From a virus: 28,233 bases of DNA. Position 1 is the stretch's first letter. Each line of letters begins with the position of its first letter. The translations under genes were made by a program, and so were the position numbers. The notes beneath the pieces were generated by a model that was given only the letters and a program-made list of their open reading frames with translations, did no database searches and was not told the DNA's origin. Location of the stretch: positions 1 to 28,233 of IMG/VR virus record IMGVR_UViG_3300045971_000121. One strand, written 5' to 3'. Positions 1-7,937 of this stretch are shown piece after piece.

Positions 1-26
1 ATGACGAATCCAAATACTTTGACTAA

Positions 27-605
27 ATGAAACAAATCGTGTACTTACATGGGCTAAATTGTAGTCCAACAATCTTCTCTCATCTTCATCATCAACTCCC
101 AGAACACGAACCAATCTTTATTGAATATGATAGCTTTCAATCTGTAGAAGACTCTTATCAGTCTGTTCTATCTCAGATTAAGCAGAAGAAAATTTCAGTG
201 ATTGGGCATTCTTTGGGCGGTGTAATAGGAATGCTTATTGCATCTAGAGACAATGGGATTACAGTAGAGAAGCTTGCTACTATTTCATCTCCATTTGGCG
301 GAAGTAAAGCCGCCTTGGGAGCTAGAATACTCTTCCCTAGATTCAAAGTCTTCAAGGATATAGACCCAAAGTCTGAAATCATAAATGAAGTATCTAAAGC
401 TAAAATATCCCATCACTTGTCGATTATTAGTACTGGCGGTAGTCTTCCTATTATGTTTGATGACAATGATAGTGTGGTGAGTGTTACATCTCAAAGAGCA
501 TCTCAAACAAAAATGAAAGTAGAAGTTGAGTCAAACCACTTCGAAGCAGTGCAAAACACTGAAACTATTTCAGAAATAGACAATTTCCTATTCCGGACCG
601 TATAA
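27..605 (+). CDS. alpha/beta hydrolase (esterase/lipase-like)
   Basis: A 192-residue serine hydrolase of the alpha/beta fold. The N-terminal strand VYLHGL (residues 5-10) is the usual oxyanion-hole segment. GHSLGG (60-65) is the nucleophile elbow with Ser62. D148 in NDSVVS and H171 in SNHFEA sit where the acid and histidine of the triad are expected, so the enzyme looks intact. There is no signal peptide or membrane segment, so it should act in the cytoplasm unless released at lysis. The start follows a TAA in one frame and overlaps a TGA in another; the Shine-Dalgarno is weak. It lies just upstream of the terminase. Substrate cannot be inferred; esterase, lipase or thioesterase are all possible. 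Fold assignment is firm, role unknown. Confidence 0.82.
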   Translation: MKQIVYLHGLNCSPTIFSHLHHQLPEHEPIFIEYDSFQSVEDSYQSVLSQIKQKKISVIGHSLGGVIGMLIASRDNGITVEKLATISSPFGGSKAALGARILFPRFKVFKDIDPKSEIINEVSKAKISHHLSIISTGGSLPIMFDDNDSVVSVTSQRASQTKMKVEVESNHFEAVQNTETISEIDNFLFRTV

Positions 606-608
606 ATA
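601..608 (+). promoter_or_regulatory. T4-like late promoter (TATAAATA) for terminase
   Basis: An exact TATAAATA, the T4 late promoter core, spans the stop codon of the hydrolase gene, 55 nt upstream of the terminase start. Assignment rests on the octamer and its placement before a late gene. Confidence 0.75.
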
Positions 609-663
609 AACTACAGGTTTATTAAAACGTTACACGTGTCCCTGTAATATAATAGGAGATACC

Positions 664-2232
664 ATGGCTGGAAATGAGCTCATCAAACGAGCGTACACAG
701 AATCGGAATATACACCCGAGCTTATTCAAGAGCTCGTGAAGTGTCAGAAAGATCCTGTCTACTTCATTCGCAAATACATTTGGCTTCAGCACCCTACACG
801 CGGTAAAATCCTATTTGATCTCTATCCTTATCAAGAGGAACTAATTAGAGCGTGTGAAGATAGCACCCGTGTTATCGCTCTTATCTCCCGTCAGATGGGT
901 AAAACCCAAACGATTGCTATGTACATTCTATGGCATGCAATGTTCAATAGAGACCAGACTGACGTCATCGCTTCTAAGAACAATAGTCACGCTATGGAAA
1001 TTATGGATCGTATCCGATTTGCATACGAAGAACTTCCACACTGGCTAAAAGCAGGGTGTAAGTATTACAATAAGCACAACATTGAATTCGATAATGGTTC
1101 TCGCATTAAGTCTGAAGCAACTACTGAAAAGACTGGTCGAGGATTGTCAATCTCCAAACTGTATCTTGATGAGTTAGCGTTCATCTCGCCACGTGTTCAA
1201 ACAGAAATGTGGCGCTCCTTATCTCCTACACTATCAACAGGTGGTTCTGCTATCATTTCATCTACACCTAATGGTGATACTGATTTGTTTGCTACGTTAT
1301 GGAGAGGTGCAAACTCTGGTGAGAACAGCTTCAAGCCTGTATTCTTCCCATGGCATCTACACCCTGACCGCAAAGAAGCCTACATCAAACAGATGCAGGG
1401 CGAACTTGGGCCAATTGGTTTTAGACAAGAAGTTTTATGCGAGTTCATTTCATCAGATGCTTTACTGATGGACTCGCTCAAGCTCAGCTATATTAAGGCC
1501 ACTAAACCAATTACCCAGAACATGGGCTTTAACTTCTGGAAAGAAGAACTTGGTGGTAGAGGTAAGACCTATTTGATTGGCGTTGATCCTGCTACAGGTA
1601 ATGGTAAGGACTTTACTGTTATTCAGGTTGTTGAATATCCATCAATGATTCAGGTAGCTGAGTTTAGGAATAATACCGTTCACATACCACTTATCTATGC
1701 AAAACTGAAATGGTTGTTTAAGCACCTACGTCGACCTGACTCGAATCGAGGAAGGGCTGAAATTATATGGTCATTTGAACGCAATGGTGTTGGCGAGGCC
1801 CTAGTAGCAATGATTCAAAATGATGATGCTGCAGATGGTGGCATTTATTTGGATGGCGTTGAGCTTTACAATGAGAGCGCCACCAATGGAAGATTAGGCT
1901 GCTACACTACTGGTAAGTCAAAACTTCTCTCTTGTATGCAGTTAAAGAACCTAGTTGAAAAAGGTCAGGGAATAAAGATTAATTCTGAGTACTTACTCTA
2001 TGAACTTCAAAACTTTATCGCTATTAATGGAACATACCAAGCTAAACTAGGTTGCACTGATGATGCAATTATGGCTATGGCTGTCGTTATGAAAGTATTA
2101 GGTCGATTAGCATCATATGATGATGCTGCTAGAAAGATAGTGTACGAATCTGTGGACCCAGACGCTGATGAACAACCTGCTGAAAATCCTGATCAATTCG
2201 GAGATGAAGCTGTACCCTTTACATTTCTATAA
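664..2232 (+). CDS. 17: terminase large subunit (T4 gp17-like)
   Basis: DNA-packaging motor and headful nuclease, 522 residues (T4 gp17 is about 610). The N-terminal ATPase has the Walker A variant SRQMGKT (75-81), close to T4's SRQLGKT, Walker B LYLDE (166-170) and the coupling motif SSTPNG (199-204). The C-terminal RNase H-fold nuclease starts at IGVDPATGNGKD (D308), has the acidic FERNGVGEA segment in the middle and ends with GCTDDAIMA. It is expected to bind the portal and small terminase at the procapsid. The start has AGGAG upstream and a late promoter before it. In T4 the next gene is the tail sheath (18); here a tail fibre follows. Confidence 0.97.
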   Translation: MAGNELIKRAYTESEYTPELIQELVKCQKDPVYFIRKYIWLQHPTRGKILFDLYPYQEELIRACEDSTRVIALISRQMGKTQTIAMYILWHAMFNRDQTDVIASKNNSHAMEIMDRIRFAYEELPHWLKAGCKYYNKHNIEFDNGSRIKSEATTEKTGRGLSISKLYLDELAFISPRVQTEMWRSLSPTLSTGGSAIISSTPNGDTDLFATLWRGANSGENSFKPVFFPWHLHPDRKEAYIKQMQGELGPIGFRQEVLCEFISSDALLMDSLKLSYIKATKPITQNMGFNFWKEELGGRGKTYLIGVDPATGNGKDFTVIQVVEYPSMIQVAEFRNNTVHIPLIYAKLKWLFKHLRRPDSNRGRAEIIWSFERNGVGEALVAMIQNDDAADGGIYLDGVELYNESATNGRLGCYTTGKSKLLSCMQLKNLVEKGQGIKINSEYLLYELQNFIAINGTYQAKLGCTDDAIMAMAVVMKVLGRLASYDDAARKIVYESVDPDADEQPAENPDQFGDEAVPFTFL

Positions 2233-2235
2233 ATA
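2228..2235 (+). promoter_or_regulatory. T4-like late promoter (TATAAATA) for tail fibre
   Basis: An exact TATAAATA overlaps the last codons and stop of the terminase, 24 nt before the tail-fibre start. The same arrangement, with the promoter on the upstream stop codon, is seen at 601-608. Confidence 0.75.
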
Positions 2236-2259
2236 TCGTATTAAAGATGCGGAGATATT

Positions 2260-5118
2260 ATGCAACCATTTATCGTCAACTGGTCGAGTGCTACTGAATT
2301 TGCTGCTAATGAAGGAACAGTTGGCAAGACGCCAATTGTATTAGCCAATCTAGTAACAAATGCTAGTTCTACATCGCTAGTTTTAACTGGTCGTGGAACA
2401 TCTGAGTATGGCGAAATTCAACAAGAAAATTTCGTTAAGCTACTTGAAAATTTTGCGTCGAAAAATATACCACCACATCCTACAGTAGGCCAAACATGGT
2501 TTTGTACAACAGATAATACTCTTTATGTCTGTGCTGAGCTATCGACTGTTCCTTCTACAATGCAGAAGTATCATACAGCAGCCCCATTAACATGGGTGAA
2601 AGCTGGTGCATCTTCCACTGTAGCAGACGTCACATCTGCAATCGGGTATCAGCCAGTTAATACTGTTACTGTTTCACCCGTAGATACATCTGGAGTACTT
2701 CATTTTACAAAAGATGCTACAGGTTCGGTTATTAATTTATCTATAACCCAGTCTACAGCATCAGCTAATGGTTATCTGTCAAGCACAGATTGGGGCATAT
2801 TCAATGCTAAAGTAACCTATGTGGGGGCTACAGCTCCAATTGCATCATCTGGTGGAAAGACACCAACCATCTCTATTTCTCAATCAACCACAAGCACTGA
2901 TGGATTTTTAGGTCATGCTGACTGGAATACTTTTAATGATAAGATAACATCTATAAGTTTCTTGTCACCATTAGTTTCAACTAATGGTAAAACACCAAGT
3001 GTATCAATGCCACCAGCCGCTTCAGGTGTTAACGGTTACTTAGCAGGCGGTGATTGGTCTATCTTCAATGCAAAGGTAACCTCTGTCAGTTCTACTGGGC
3101 CAATTTATTCTTCAGGTGGAAAGACACCAAATATTTCCTTGGCCCCATCAGCATCTGGCATCGACGGCTATTTAACGGGTAGCGATTGGAATACATTTAA
3201 TGCGAAGGTTACATCTGTTAGTGCATCCGGCCCAGTAGTTTCATCTGGCGGAAAGACGCCTAACATATCAATGCCAGGATCAAATTCCGTAACTGACGGA
3301 TATTTAAGCAGTGGTGACTGGGGTATATTCAATGCAAAGGTTACATCTGTTGGCGCTGCTGGCCCAGTAGTTTCATCTGGCGGAAAGACGCCTAGCATAT
3401 CAATTCCCGCATCAAATTCCGTAACTGACGGATATTTGTCAGCAGGCGATTGGGGTACATTCAATGCGAAGGTTACATCTGTCACTGCGAGCGGTCCTCT
3501 TTCTTCTTCTGGCGGAAAGACACCTAACATATCTTTACCAGTATCAAATTCTGTAACTGACGGATATTTAAGTGCAAGTGATTGGGGAGTATTTAATAAT
3601 AAACAAAATGCACTATCTTATTCTTATATACCAGTTCAGTCAGTAGGTATTACATCGCCACTATATATCAGTGGTTGGTCAACTGCTACTAATCCTTCGA
3701 TAGGAATTTCGTTGGCAACTGCGTCGACTGATGGATATTTGAGTGCGAGTGACTGGGATAAGTTTAATAAGAAAATTGATGTTGCTGGTGGCACAATGAC
3801 AGCACCACTTACATTGTCGGGTGATCCGACTCTTGATAATCAGGCAGCTACAAAGCATTATGTTGATACTACAGGTGTTACCTATATTACAGCTGGGGCG
3901 AATATTTCCATATCTTCGAATACTGGAAGTATTGTTATTAGCTCAACTGGCGGATCTGGTGGTTCAGCTAGCACCCTTACTGAATACAATGCAGGGTCAA
4001 TAGTTTATTTTGCTATGAATGCCGCACCTACTGGGTTTTTAGCTGCCAACGGTGCACTCGTATCTCGTGTAGCATATCCTGATCTTTTTGCAGCTATTGG
4101 CACAACATATGGTGCTGGCGATGGCTCAACAACATTCAAATTACCAGAACTTCGTGGTGAATTTATAAGAGGTTGGGATGCTGGTAGAGGCATTGACGTT
4201 AATCGTATATTTGGCAGTTGGCAAGCTGACGATATGAAGAGTCACACACACAGTCTTGCAGTCGCAAGTATACAGAGTGGAGGCACAGTTGGTGGTGTGA
4301 ACAATCTGGTACAAAGCGGTGGTGGCAGCAGCTGGGTCACCGGCGCTACTGGTGCCGCAGATAATAGACCTCGTAATATTGCATTGTTAGCCTGTATTAA
4401 AGCTGTTAATACAATCACCTCGCCTGTGGGCATAACTATTGCAGATGATGCTAGTTCTGCAGCTTGGTATTACCCAACTATGTCGCTTGTTACTTCTGGC
4501 GTCATGTCAAGTGTAACAACAAGTGCGAATAAGTTTAGATTCCAACCAGCTACTGGTTCATTAATATTGCCTCAATTAATTCTAGGTGATGGATCTTATG
4601 CACGCCCATCCATAGCATTTGGTTCTGACGGGATGCAAGATACCGGTTTCTGCTGGGGCGGCGATGGATATATAAACTTTGTGACTCAAGGTGTTTATGG
4701 TGGTCAGATATCTCCGGGAGGTAACTTGCAGTTACCAGGCCAAGTTTCTGCTAACTCTTTTAACGGTCCATATGCAGCATTCACTAGCCAAATTACTGTT
4801 CCAACGCAAGCATCGGGCGATTCAAGTACCAATGCAGCTAGCACAGCATTTGTTCATAGTCTTGTTAGCTCTACTCCTACTGGAGCACCAGCAATAACAG
4901 GTACATACCAAGCGTTAGGCAACTGGACTGTTTTTAATGGTACCACCTTACCAGCAGGTGGTGTATGGGTATACCATAGTATGTCTGTGGCAGATGATGG
5001 TAATGTCGTTGACTGTAGAGGCGTTAGCGGTATAGCTGCAGGCGGTTCATATGTACAGGGTGGTAATAATGGTGGTGGCTCCGGCGGTTACTACGGATTT
5101 GCTTGGAGAATTGCATAA
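2260..5118 (+). CDS. tail fibre protein with repeat array and collar domain
   Basis: A 952-residue receptor-binding or side-fibre protein. Residues 1-130 form a unique head. Residues 170-433 hold six 44-residue repeats (pattern DGYLSxxDWxxFNxKVTSV, then SSGGKTPxIS), followed by two degenerate copies at 434 and 491. A motif NQAATKHYVDT near 527-537 is typical of T4-type fibre and baseplate proteins. A phage tail collar domain begins near 578 (GSIVYFAMNAAPTGFLAANG, then TTFKLPELRGEFIRGWD), with an HTHS metal-binding-like motif shortly after. The C-terminus is glycine-rich and ends FAWRIA. The next gene overlaps its stop (TAATG) and resembles a fibre chaperone. Adhesin role is firm; receptor unknown. 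Confidence 0.9.
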   Translation: MQPFIVNWSSATEFAANEGTVGKTPIVLANLVTNASSTSLVLTGRGTSEYGEIQQENFVKLLENFASKNIPPHPTVGQTWFCTTDNTLYVCAELSTVPSTMQKYHTAAPLTWVKAGASSTVADVTSAIGYQPVNTVTVSPVDTSGVLHFTKDATGSVINLSITQSTASANGYLSSTDWGIFNAKVTYVGATAPIASSGGKTPTISISQSTTSTDGFLGHADWNTFNDKITSISFLSPLVSTNGKTPSVSMPPAASGVNGYLAGGDWSIFNAKVTSVSSTGPIYSSGGKTPNISLAPSASGIDGYLTGSDWNTFNAKVTSVSASGPVVSSGGKTPNISMPGSNSVTDGYLSSGDWGIFNAKVTSVGAAGPVVSSGGKTPSISIPASNSVTDGYLSAGDWGTFNAKVTSVTASGPLSSSGGKTPNISLPVSNSVTDGYLSASDWGVFNNKQNALSYSYIPVQSVGITSPLYISGWSTATNPSIGISLATASTDGYLSASDWDKFNKKIDVAGGTMTAPLTLSGDPTLDNQAATKHYVDTTGVTYITAGANISISSNTGSIVISSTGGSGGSASTLTEYNAGSIVYFAMNAAPTGFLAANGALVSRVAYPDLFAAIGTTYGAGDGSTTFKLPELRGEFIRGWDAGRGIDVNRIFGSWQADDMKSHTHSLAVASIQSGGTVGGVNNLVQSGGGSSWVTGATGAADNRPRNIALLACIKAVNTITSPVGITIADDASSAAWYYPTMSLVTSGVMSSVTTSANKFRFQPATGSLILPQLILGDGSYARPSIAFGSDGMQDTGFCWGGDGYINFVTQGVYGGQISPGGNLQLPGQVSANSFNGPYAAFTSQITVPTQASGDSSTNAASTAFVHSLVSSTPTGAPAITGTYQALGNWTVFNGTTLPAGGVWVYHSMSVADDGNVVDCRGVSGIAAGGSYVQGGNNGGGSGGYYGFAWRIA
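2767..3771 (+). repeat. 132-bp tandem repeats inside the tail fibre gene
   Basis: Six in-register 132-bp units (44 codons) run from 2767 to 3558, with two divergent units starting at 3559 and 3730. Each encodes DGYL-x-DW-x-FN followed by SSGGKTP. Copies near 3230 and 3362 are almost identical in DNA over the SSGGKTP segment, which suggests recent duplication or recombination. Confidence 0.9.
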
Positions 5119-5528
5119 TGTCAAAATTACAAGAACTAGGATTAACTGGTCCGTTTACCGCTAATGCGGATGGTAGTGTTAATGGTACATTTAGTAAGTA
5201 TGAATGTCAATATCATATTCACGAGACTGCTACACCAGACGTTTGGCAAGCTCTTCAATCTGATATTGCAGATGGTCTTGTGACTGTCGTCGCATATGTC
5301 GACCCTATTCCAGACTTAGCCGCGATTGAAGAGGAGCGCATTACAGCATTGAAATTTGCAGCTAAGCTTGCTATAAGACAATCTGATATCACAATTATTA
5401 GATGCGCAGAATTTAGTGTTGCTATTCCGGAAGAATGGAAAGATTACAGAACAGCACTAAGAGCTATCATGGCTGGTACAGATACTACAACCTTACCCAC
5501 AAAACCAGCATATCCTGCTGGCACTTAA
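5118..5528 (+). CDS. tail fibre assembly chaperone-like protein
   Basis: A 136-residue protein starting at the ATG that overlaps the fibre stop (TAATG), with GGAG 9 nt upstream; a longer start at 5103 lies inside the fibre gene and is not needed. The C-terminal half has the pattern of phage tail-fibre assembly proteins: AIRQSDITII, then IPEEWKDYRTALRAI and a proline-rich end (TLPTKPAYPAG). The N-terminal half describes a small domain (GPFTANADGSVNGTF). Translational coupling to the fibre supports a chaperone that helps it fold or trimerise. It could instead be a small fibre tip. Confidence 0.65.
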   Translation: MSKLQELGLTGPFTANADGSVNGTFSKYECQYHIHETATPDVWQALQSDIADGLVTVVAYVDPIPDLAAIEEERITALKFAAKLAIRQSDITIIRCAEFSVAIPEEWKDYRTALRAIMAGTDTTTLPTKPAYPAGT

Positions 5529-5567
5529 GTTTACTTAGAAATTAATTAGTATAGAGGTATTGAACAT

Positions 5568-6059
5568 ATGTTAAGTTTTCCGACAAGCCCAACAACAGGC
5601 CAAGTGTACTCTGCGCCAAGTGGCTCCACTTACACCTGGGATGGTACTCGGTGGGTGGGCGTTGCCAATTCAACAGTGGGACCTACTGGTCCACAAGGGC
5701 CAACTGGACCTACTGGCCCACAGGGACCCGCTGGTTCAAATGGCACTAACGGCACAAATGGTACGGGAAGCGCTGTTGTTATTGAATCTGGTGTGGTAAG
5801 CTATGGTGGATATGGACAAGCTCCAAACCCAATTGACATTGCAGTGCAAACTTTAGTAGGCCGATATTCTACTATATCTAATGACTGGTCATGGTGGTCT
5901 GGTTCTTCTAGCTATGGACCATACTTAGTAGCTTTTTCACAATTCTGGCAATCTAGACCAGACAAAGGAGCTGGTTGGTCCTTTATACGGATATACTGGG
6001 ATGCACGTGGCGGGTCGGTTACACCAGGTCAAATTACTTGGTATATTTACGGCGGATAA
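5568..6059 (+). CDS. collagen-like virion protein
   Basis: A 163-residue protein with a tail-fibre-like N-terminus (GSTYTWDGTRWVG, 19-31), then about ten Gly-X-Y triplets at residues 38-67 (GPTGPQGPTGPTGPQGPAG followed by SNGTNGTNGTG) and a compact, tryptophan-rich C-terminal domain (NDWSWWSGSSS, ITWYIYGG). Collagen-like triplets drive trimerisation in phage fibres, so this is likely a short trimeric fibre or tip. The start has a modest AGAGG site. It sits in the fibre module. The C-terminal domain is not recognised. Confidence 0.7.
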   Translation: MLSFPTSPTTGQVYSAPSGSTYTWDGTRWVGVANSTVGPTGPQGPTGPTGPQGPAGSNGTNGTNGTGSAVVIESGVVSYGGYGQAPNPIDIAVQTLVGRYSTISNDWSWWSGSSSYGPYLVAFSQFWQSRPDKGAGWSFIRIYWDARGGSVTPGQITWYIYGG

Positions 6060-6077
6060 GAAATAAGGAAATTAAAT

Positions 6078-6344
6078 ATGTTTGACGAAACTTTAAATTA
6101 TGCCCCAGGTGCAACAGTAATGGTAGTAGTAGACAAGACTACACGCGCAGCAGTTCGGTATATCTGGGTGGAAACAGCGTTTACTGAAGTTGCGGCCCAG
6201 CTTGACGCCACTTTATTCGAAACGTTTATATTTGAGAGAGCATCACTTCTACCAAATAAAAATATCTTAGTTAGCGCAGGTGGGGTACTTTCATTCACTG
6301 ACCCCATTCCAGTATCTACTGACCCAGCTTTCGGCGCCAGCTAA
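6078..6344 (+). CDS. small protein of tail-fibre module, unknown
   Basis: An 88-residue protein with AAGGA upstream of its start. It contains hydrophobic beta-like stretches (TVMVVVDKTTRAAVRYIWVE) and ends in a proline- and serine-rich tail. It has no recognisable motif, signal peptide or membrane segment. Position after the collagen-like gene and before an early promoter suggests it closes the fibre operon, so a small structural or accessory role is an inference only. Confidence 0.6.
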   Translation: MFDETLNYAPGATVMVVVDKTTRAAVRYIWVETAFTEVAAQLDATLFETFIFERASLLPNKNILVSAGGVLSFTDPIPVSTDPAFGAS

Positions 6345-6374
6345 GTTTACTTTCTAGTTAGTTCAGGATATAAT
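6345..6374 (+). promoter_or_regulatory. early-type promoter GTTTAC-N18-TATAAT
   Basis: GTTTAC at 6345-6350 and TATAAT at 6369-6374 are separated by 18 nt. It lies immediately after the stop of the preceding gene and 26 nt before the next start. A weak TTAAC/GTTAA inverted repeat (6374-6378 and 6385-6389) partly covers the following AAAGGA site; the start of transcription, near 6381, would fall after its left arm. Confidence 0.7.
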
Positions 6375-6399
6375 TAACATAATAGTTAAAGGATTAGAC

Positions 6400-6597
6400 A
6401 TGTATAGGATGGCAGGATATACTTTGAGAGATGGTAATGGGGATTTTGTTCCTCAATTGTTTAAGACGCGTGCGCAGGCAGTTGAAGTACAAAGACAGAA
6501 TAATTTGCCAGATTCTGCAGTGGTACAGTTATTCTCATTTGAGAAGCTTGAATATAAAGAACCAGTTGAACAGAAAGAAAATGATGGAACAGCTTGA
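6400..6597 (+). CDS. small protein, unknown
   Basis: A 65-residue, rather polar protein (MYRMAGYTLRDGNGDFVPQ at the start, acidic and lysine-rich tail). AAAGGA sits 7 nt before the ATG and an early-type promoter precedes it. The pattern GYTLRDGNGDFVPQLFKTRAQAVE looks like a small antiparallel domain in which a residue modulates a regular Phe/Leu spacing, but no family is recognised. It overlaps or abuts the next gene depending on the start chosen there. Confidence 0.6.
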   Translation: MYRMAGYTLRDGNGDFVPQLFKTRAQAVEVQRQNNLPDSAVVQLFSFEKLEYKEPVEQKENDGTA

Positions 6598-6604
6598 AGG
6601 ATTT

Positions 6605-6898
6605 ATGGTATTTTGGATCGATGTTACTGATATCGGTTCACACAGTGCATTTTTCGACTATGCAGATTACGTTAACCCGATGGGCGAAGCAATGAATCTT
6701 ATGGCTGAACTTCGCAAAGAACCTAAAAACCAGTTCGTCACGATGTCTTCGCAGAATCTAAACTCAGTGGGGAAGCCTGGGGTTGATTCGATTATTGATG
6801 GCAAGACTCCTGATGGATTTGCCTATGAATGGTCAAAGGCTGGTCGTGCTGGAAAGATGAAACGATCTGAAATGACTAAGGTCAATGTAATAGAGTAA
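6605..6898 (+). CDS. small protein, unknown
   Basis: A 97-residue protein when started at 6605 (MVFWIDVTDIG), which has GAAGGA just upstream, though the spacing of 3 nt is short. Starts at 6581 or 6584 would add eight or seven residues and overlap the previous gene by 17 bp or 14 bp. The frame stays open further upstream but that part is the shadow of the preceding gene. The C-terminus is basic (AGRAGKMKRSEMTK). No motif is recognised. It is followed by a strong hairpin, so it ends the transcription unit begun at 6345. Confidence 0.6.
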   Translation: MVFWIDVTDIGSHSAFFDYADYVNPMGEAMNLMAELRKEPKNQFVTMSSQNLNSVGKPGVDSIIDGKTPDGFAYEWSKAGRAGKMKRSEMTKVNVIE

Positions 6899-6899
6899 C

Positions 6900-6930
6900 A
6901 ACAAAGTAACCTTAATTTGGTTACTTTGTT
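6900..6930 (+). terminator. 12-bp perfect hairpin terminator
   Basis: AACAAAGTAACC (6900-6911) and GGTTACTTTGTT (6919-6930) are perfectly complementary with a 7-nt loop, directly after the stop of the preceding gene and just before the promoter at 6943. The run of T is interrupted (TTTGTT), so efficiency is uncertain; on the symmetry it could also work in the other direction. Confidence 0.65.
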
Positions 6931-6942
6931 ACTAAAATAACT

Positions 6943-6972
6943 GTGTACATTTGACAGGTTACAGAGTATAAT
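6943..6972 (+). promoter_or_regulatory. early-type promoter GTGTAC-N18-TATAAT
   Basis: GTGTAC at 6943-6948 and TATAAT at 6967-6972, 18 nt apart. The predicted start of transcription, about seven bases after the -10 box, falls at or next to the ATG at 6979, so the message could be leaderless. Confidence 0.7.
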
Positions 6973-6978
6973 ACATCT

Positions 6979-7308
6979 ATGAAAACGAAAGATGCTATGA
7001 ACCTCTCTACTAACTTTATTGGCCAATGCTATTCTTCTGATGATTTCTTCTGGGATAAGATTGGTCGTTTGTTTAAATCTGATGTCTCTGATACCCCGGC
7101 AGTTCTTCGTCAATTGTATAACGATTCGATGGACCTTGGATTTGCAATGCATTCTGTAAAAACCGGTAATATCGTTTACTTCAGTCTTGCCACTGCCCAA
7201 CGTGATCGTGAAGGAGATATGGAATTTTGGTCTTTCGAACCTACTCCAAACTCTGTCAAAGCTAATCCTGGTCTCGCAGATATCAAGGTTATCGTGTTCA
7301 ACGACTGA
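6979..7308 (+). CDS. unknown protein, possibly leaderless message
   Basis: A 109-residue protein without recognised motifs; it alternates aromatic and acidic residues (SDDFFWDKIGRLF, DMEFWSFEPTP) and looks soluble. There is no Shine-Dalgarno before the ATG at 6979, which coincides with the predicted transcription start. Met7 at 6997 is an in-frame alternative with only a weak GAAAG upstream. It is the first gene of a unit of small, mostly unknown genes running to 9049. Confidence 0.65.
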   Translation: MKTKDAMNLSTNFIGQCYSSDDFFWDKIGRLFKSDVSDTPAVLRQLYNDSMDLGFAMHSVKTGNIVYFSLATAQRDREGDMEFWSFEPTPNSVKANPGLADIKVIVFND

Positions 7309-7316
7309 AAGAAATA

Positions 7317-7751
7317 ATGGAATACACCGTTGAAGGAAGCCCTAAGAATCGCAAGTTCGCGACTTCTTTGATGCCGTCCATTATAAAACAACTCAAACTT
7401 GAAAAGAGCAATGCTGCAGTCTGTGTGATCATTGAAGATTTTGGTGATAATGAAGGTACTGCAGTTGATTTGAATGTGCTTGGTGTCGGTGGCTTTCTAG
7501 TTCTGATAAAGCCACAGAATCTCCGAGGTAACAAGTTTATTATCGGGCACAGGGAATTGGCTATCTCTCTTTCACACGAGATGGTTCACATCAAGCAAAT
7601 GGTTAAGGGACAATTAAAGAGTGGTCCCGATGGTTCTCAAACTTGGTTGGGTAAGAATTACCCGGCTAGTACTCCTTATTTGGATCGTCCTTGGGAGATA
7701 GAAGCTTTCTCCCGTCAAGAATTAATTATGCGTCGAGCTATCGAGTTGTAA
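7317..7751 (+). CDS. HExxH putative zinc metallopeptidase-like protein
   Basis: A 144-residue protein with the zinc-binding motif HEMVH at residues 87-91 inside a helix-like SLSHEMVHIKQMVKGQL, and glutamates in WEIEAF (E127, E129) that could supply the third ligand as in gluzincins. The region before the motif (VLGVGGFLVLIKP) would be the edge strand of a minimal metallopeptidase fold. It is much shorter than most proteases, but small HExxH proteins are known in phages. No secretion signal. The substrate is unknown; the site appears intact, so a protease or a domesticated zinc protein are both possible. A GAAAG site precedes the ATG. Confidence 0.7.
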   Translation: MEYTVEGSPKNRKFATSLMPSIIKQLKLEKSNAAVCVIIEDFGDNEGTAVDLNVLGVGGFLVLIKPQNLRGNKFIIGHRELAISLSHEMVHIKQMVKGQLKSGPDGSQTWLGKNYPASTPYLDRPWEIEAFSRQELIMRRAIEL

Positions 7752-7937
7752 ATGTGGACACTTCTCTTGATCACTCTCATAAATGGCGGAGAACAAACTA
7801 GATTTGAAACTCGAGTTTATCAGACTGAAGAACAGTGTATAATTAATCAACGCAGATATGAAACACCAAATACCTACGGGTATTGCGAACTAGTAAAGAA
7901 AGATTCAGATGTGCATCACCACTTTTCTCCACGATAG
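7752..7937 (+). CDS. small protein, unknown
   Basis: A 61-residue protein whose ATG directly follows the stop of the metallopeptidase-like gene, which suggests coupled translation. It begins with a short hydrophobic stretch (MWTLLLITLI), too short for a confident membrane segment, then a polar body with two cysteines (C29, C45) and a histidine-rich tail. A GTTTAT/TATAAT pair 17 nt apart lies inside it (7815-7843), a weaker version of the early promoter. Confidence 0.5.
   Translation: MWTLLLITLINGGEQTRFETRVYQTEEQCIINQRRYETPNTYGYCELVKKDSDVHHHFSPR

Noticed and set aside
1-30. End of an upstream gene (TGA at 28-30 or TAA at 24-26)
   Set aside because: Two frames are open to the window edge over fewer than ten codons, so the true one cannot be chosen.
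3168-3530. 120-residue minus-strand open frame with repeats
   Set aside because: It is the antisense shadow of the fibre repeats.
5529-5555. GTTTAC followed by TATAGA before the collagen-like gene
   Set aside because: The gap is 15 nt and the -10 is poor, unlike the 18-nt class; perhaps a decayed promoter.
6431-6604. Longer N-terminus for the gene ending at 6898
   Set aside because: It reads through the preceding gene in another frame and has no ribosome site at the far start.
7815-7843. GTTTAT and TATAAT inside the gene at 7752
   Set aside because: The 17-nt gap and the altered -35 make it doubtful.
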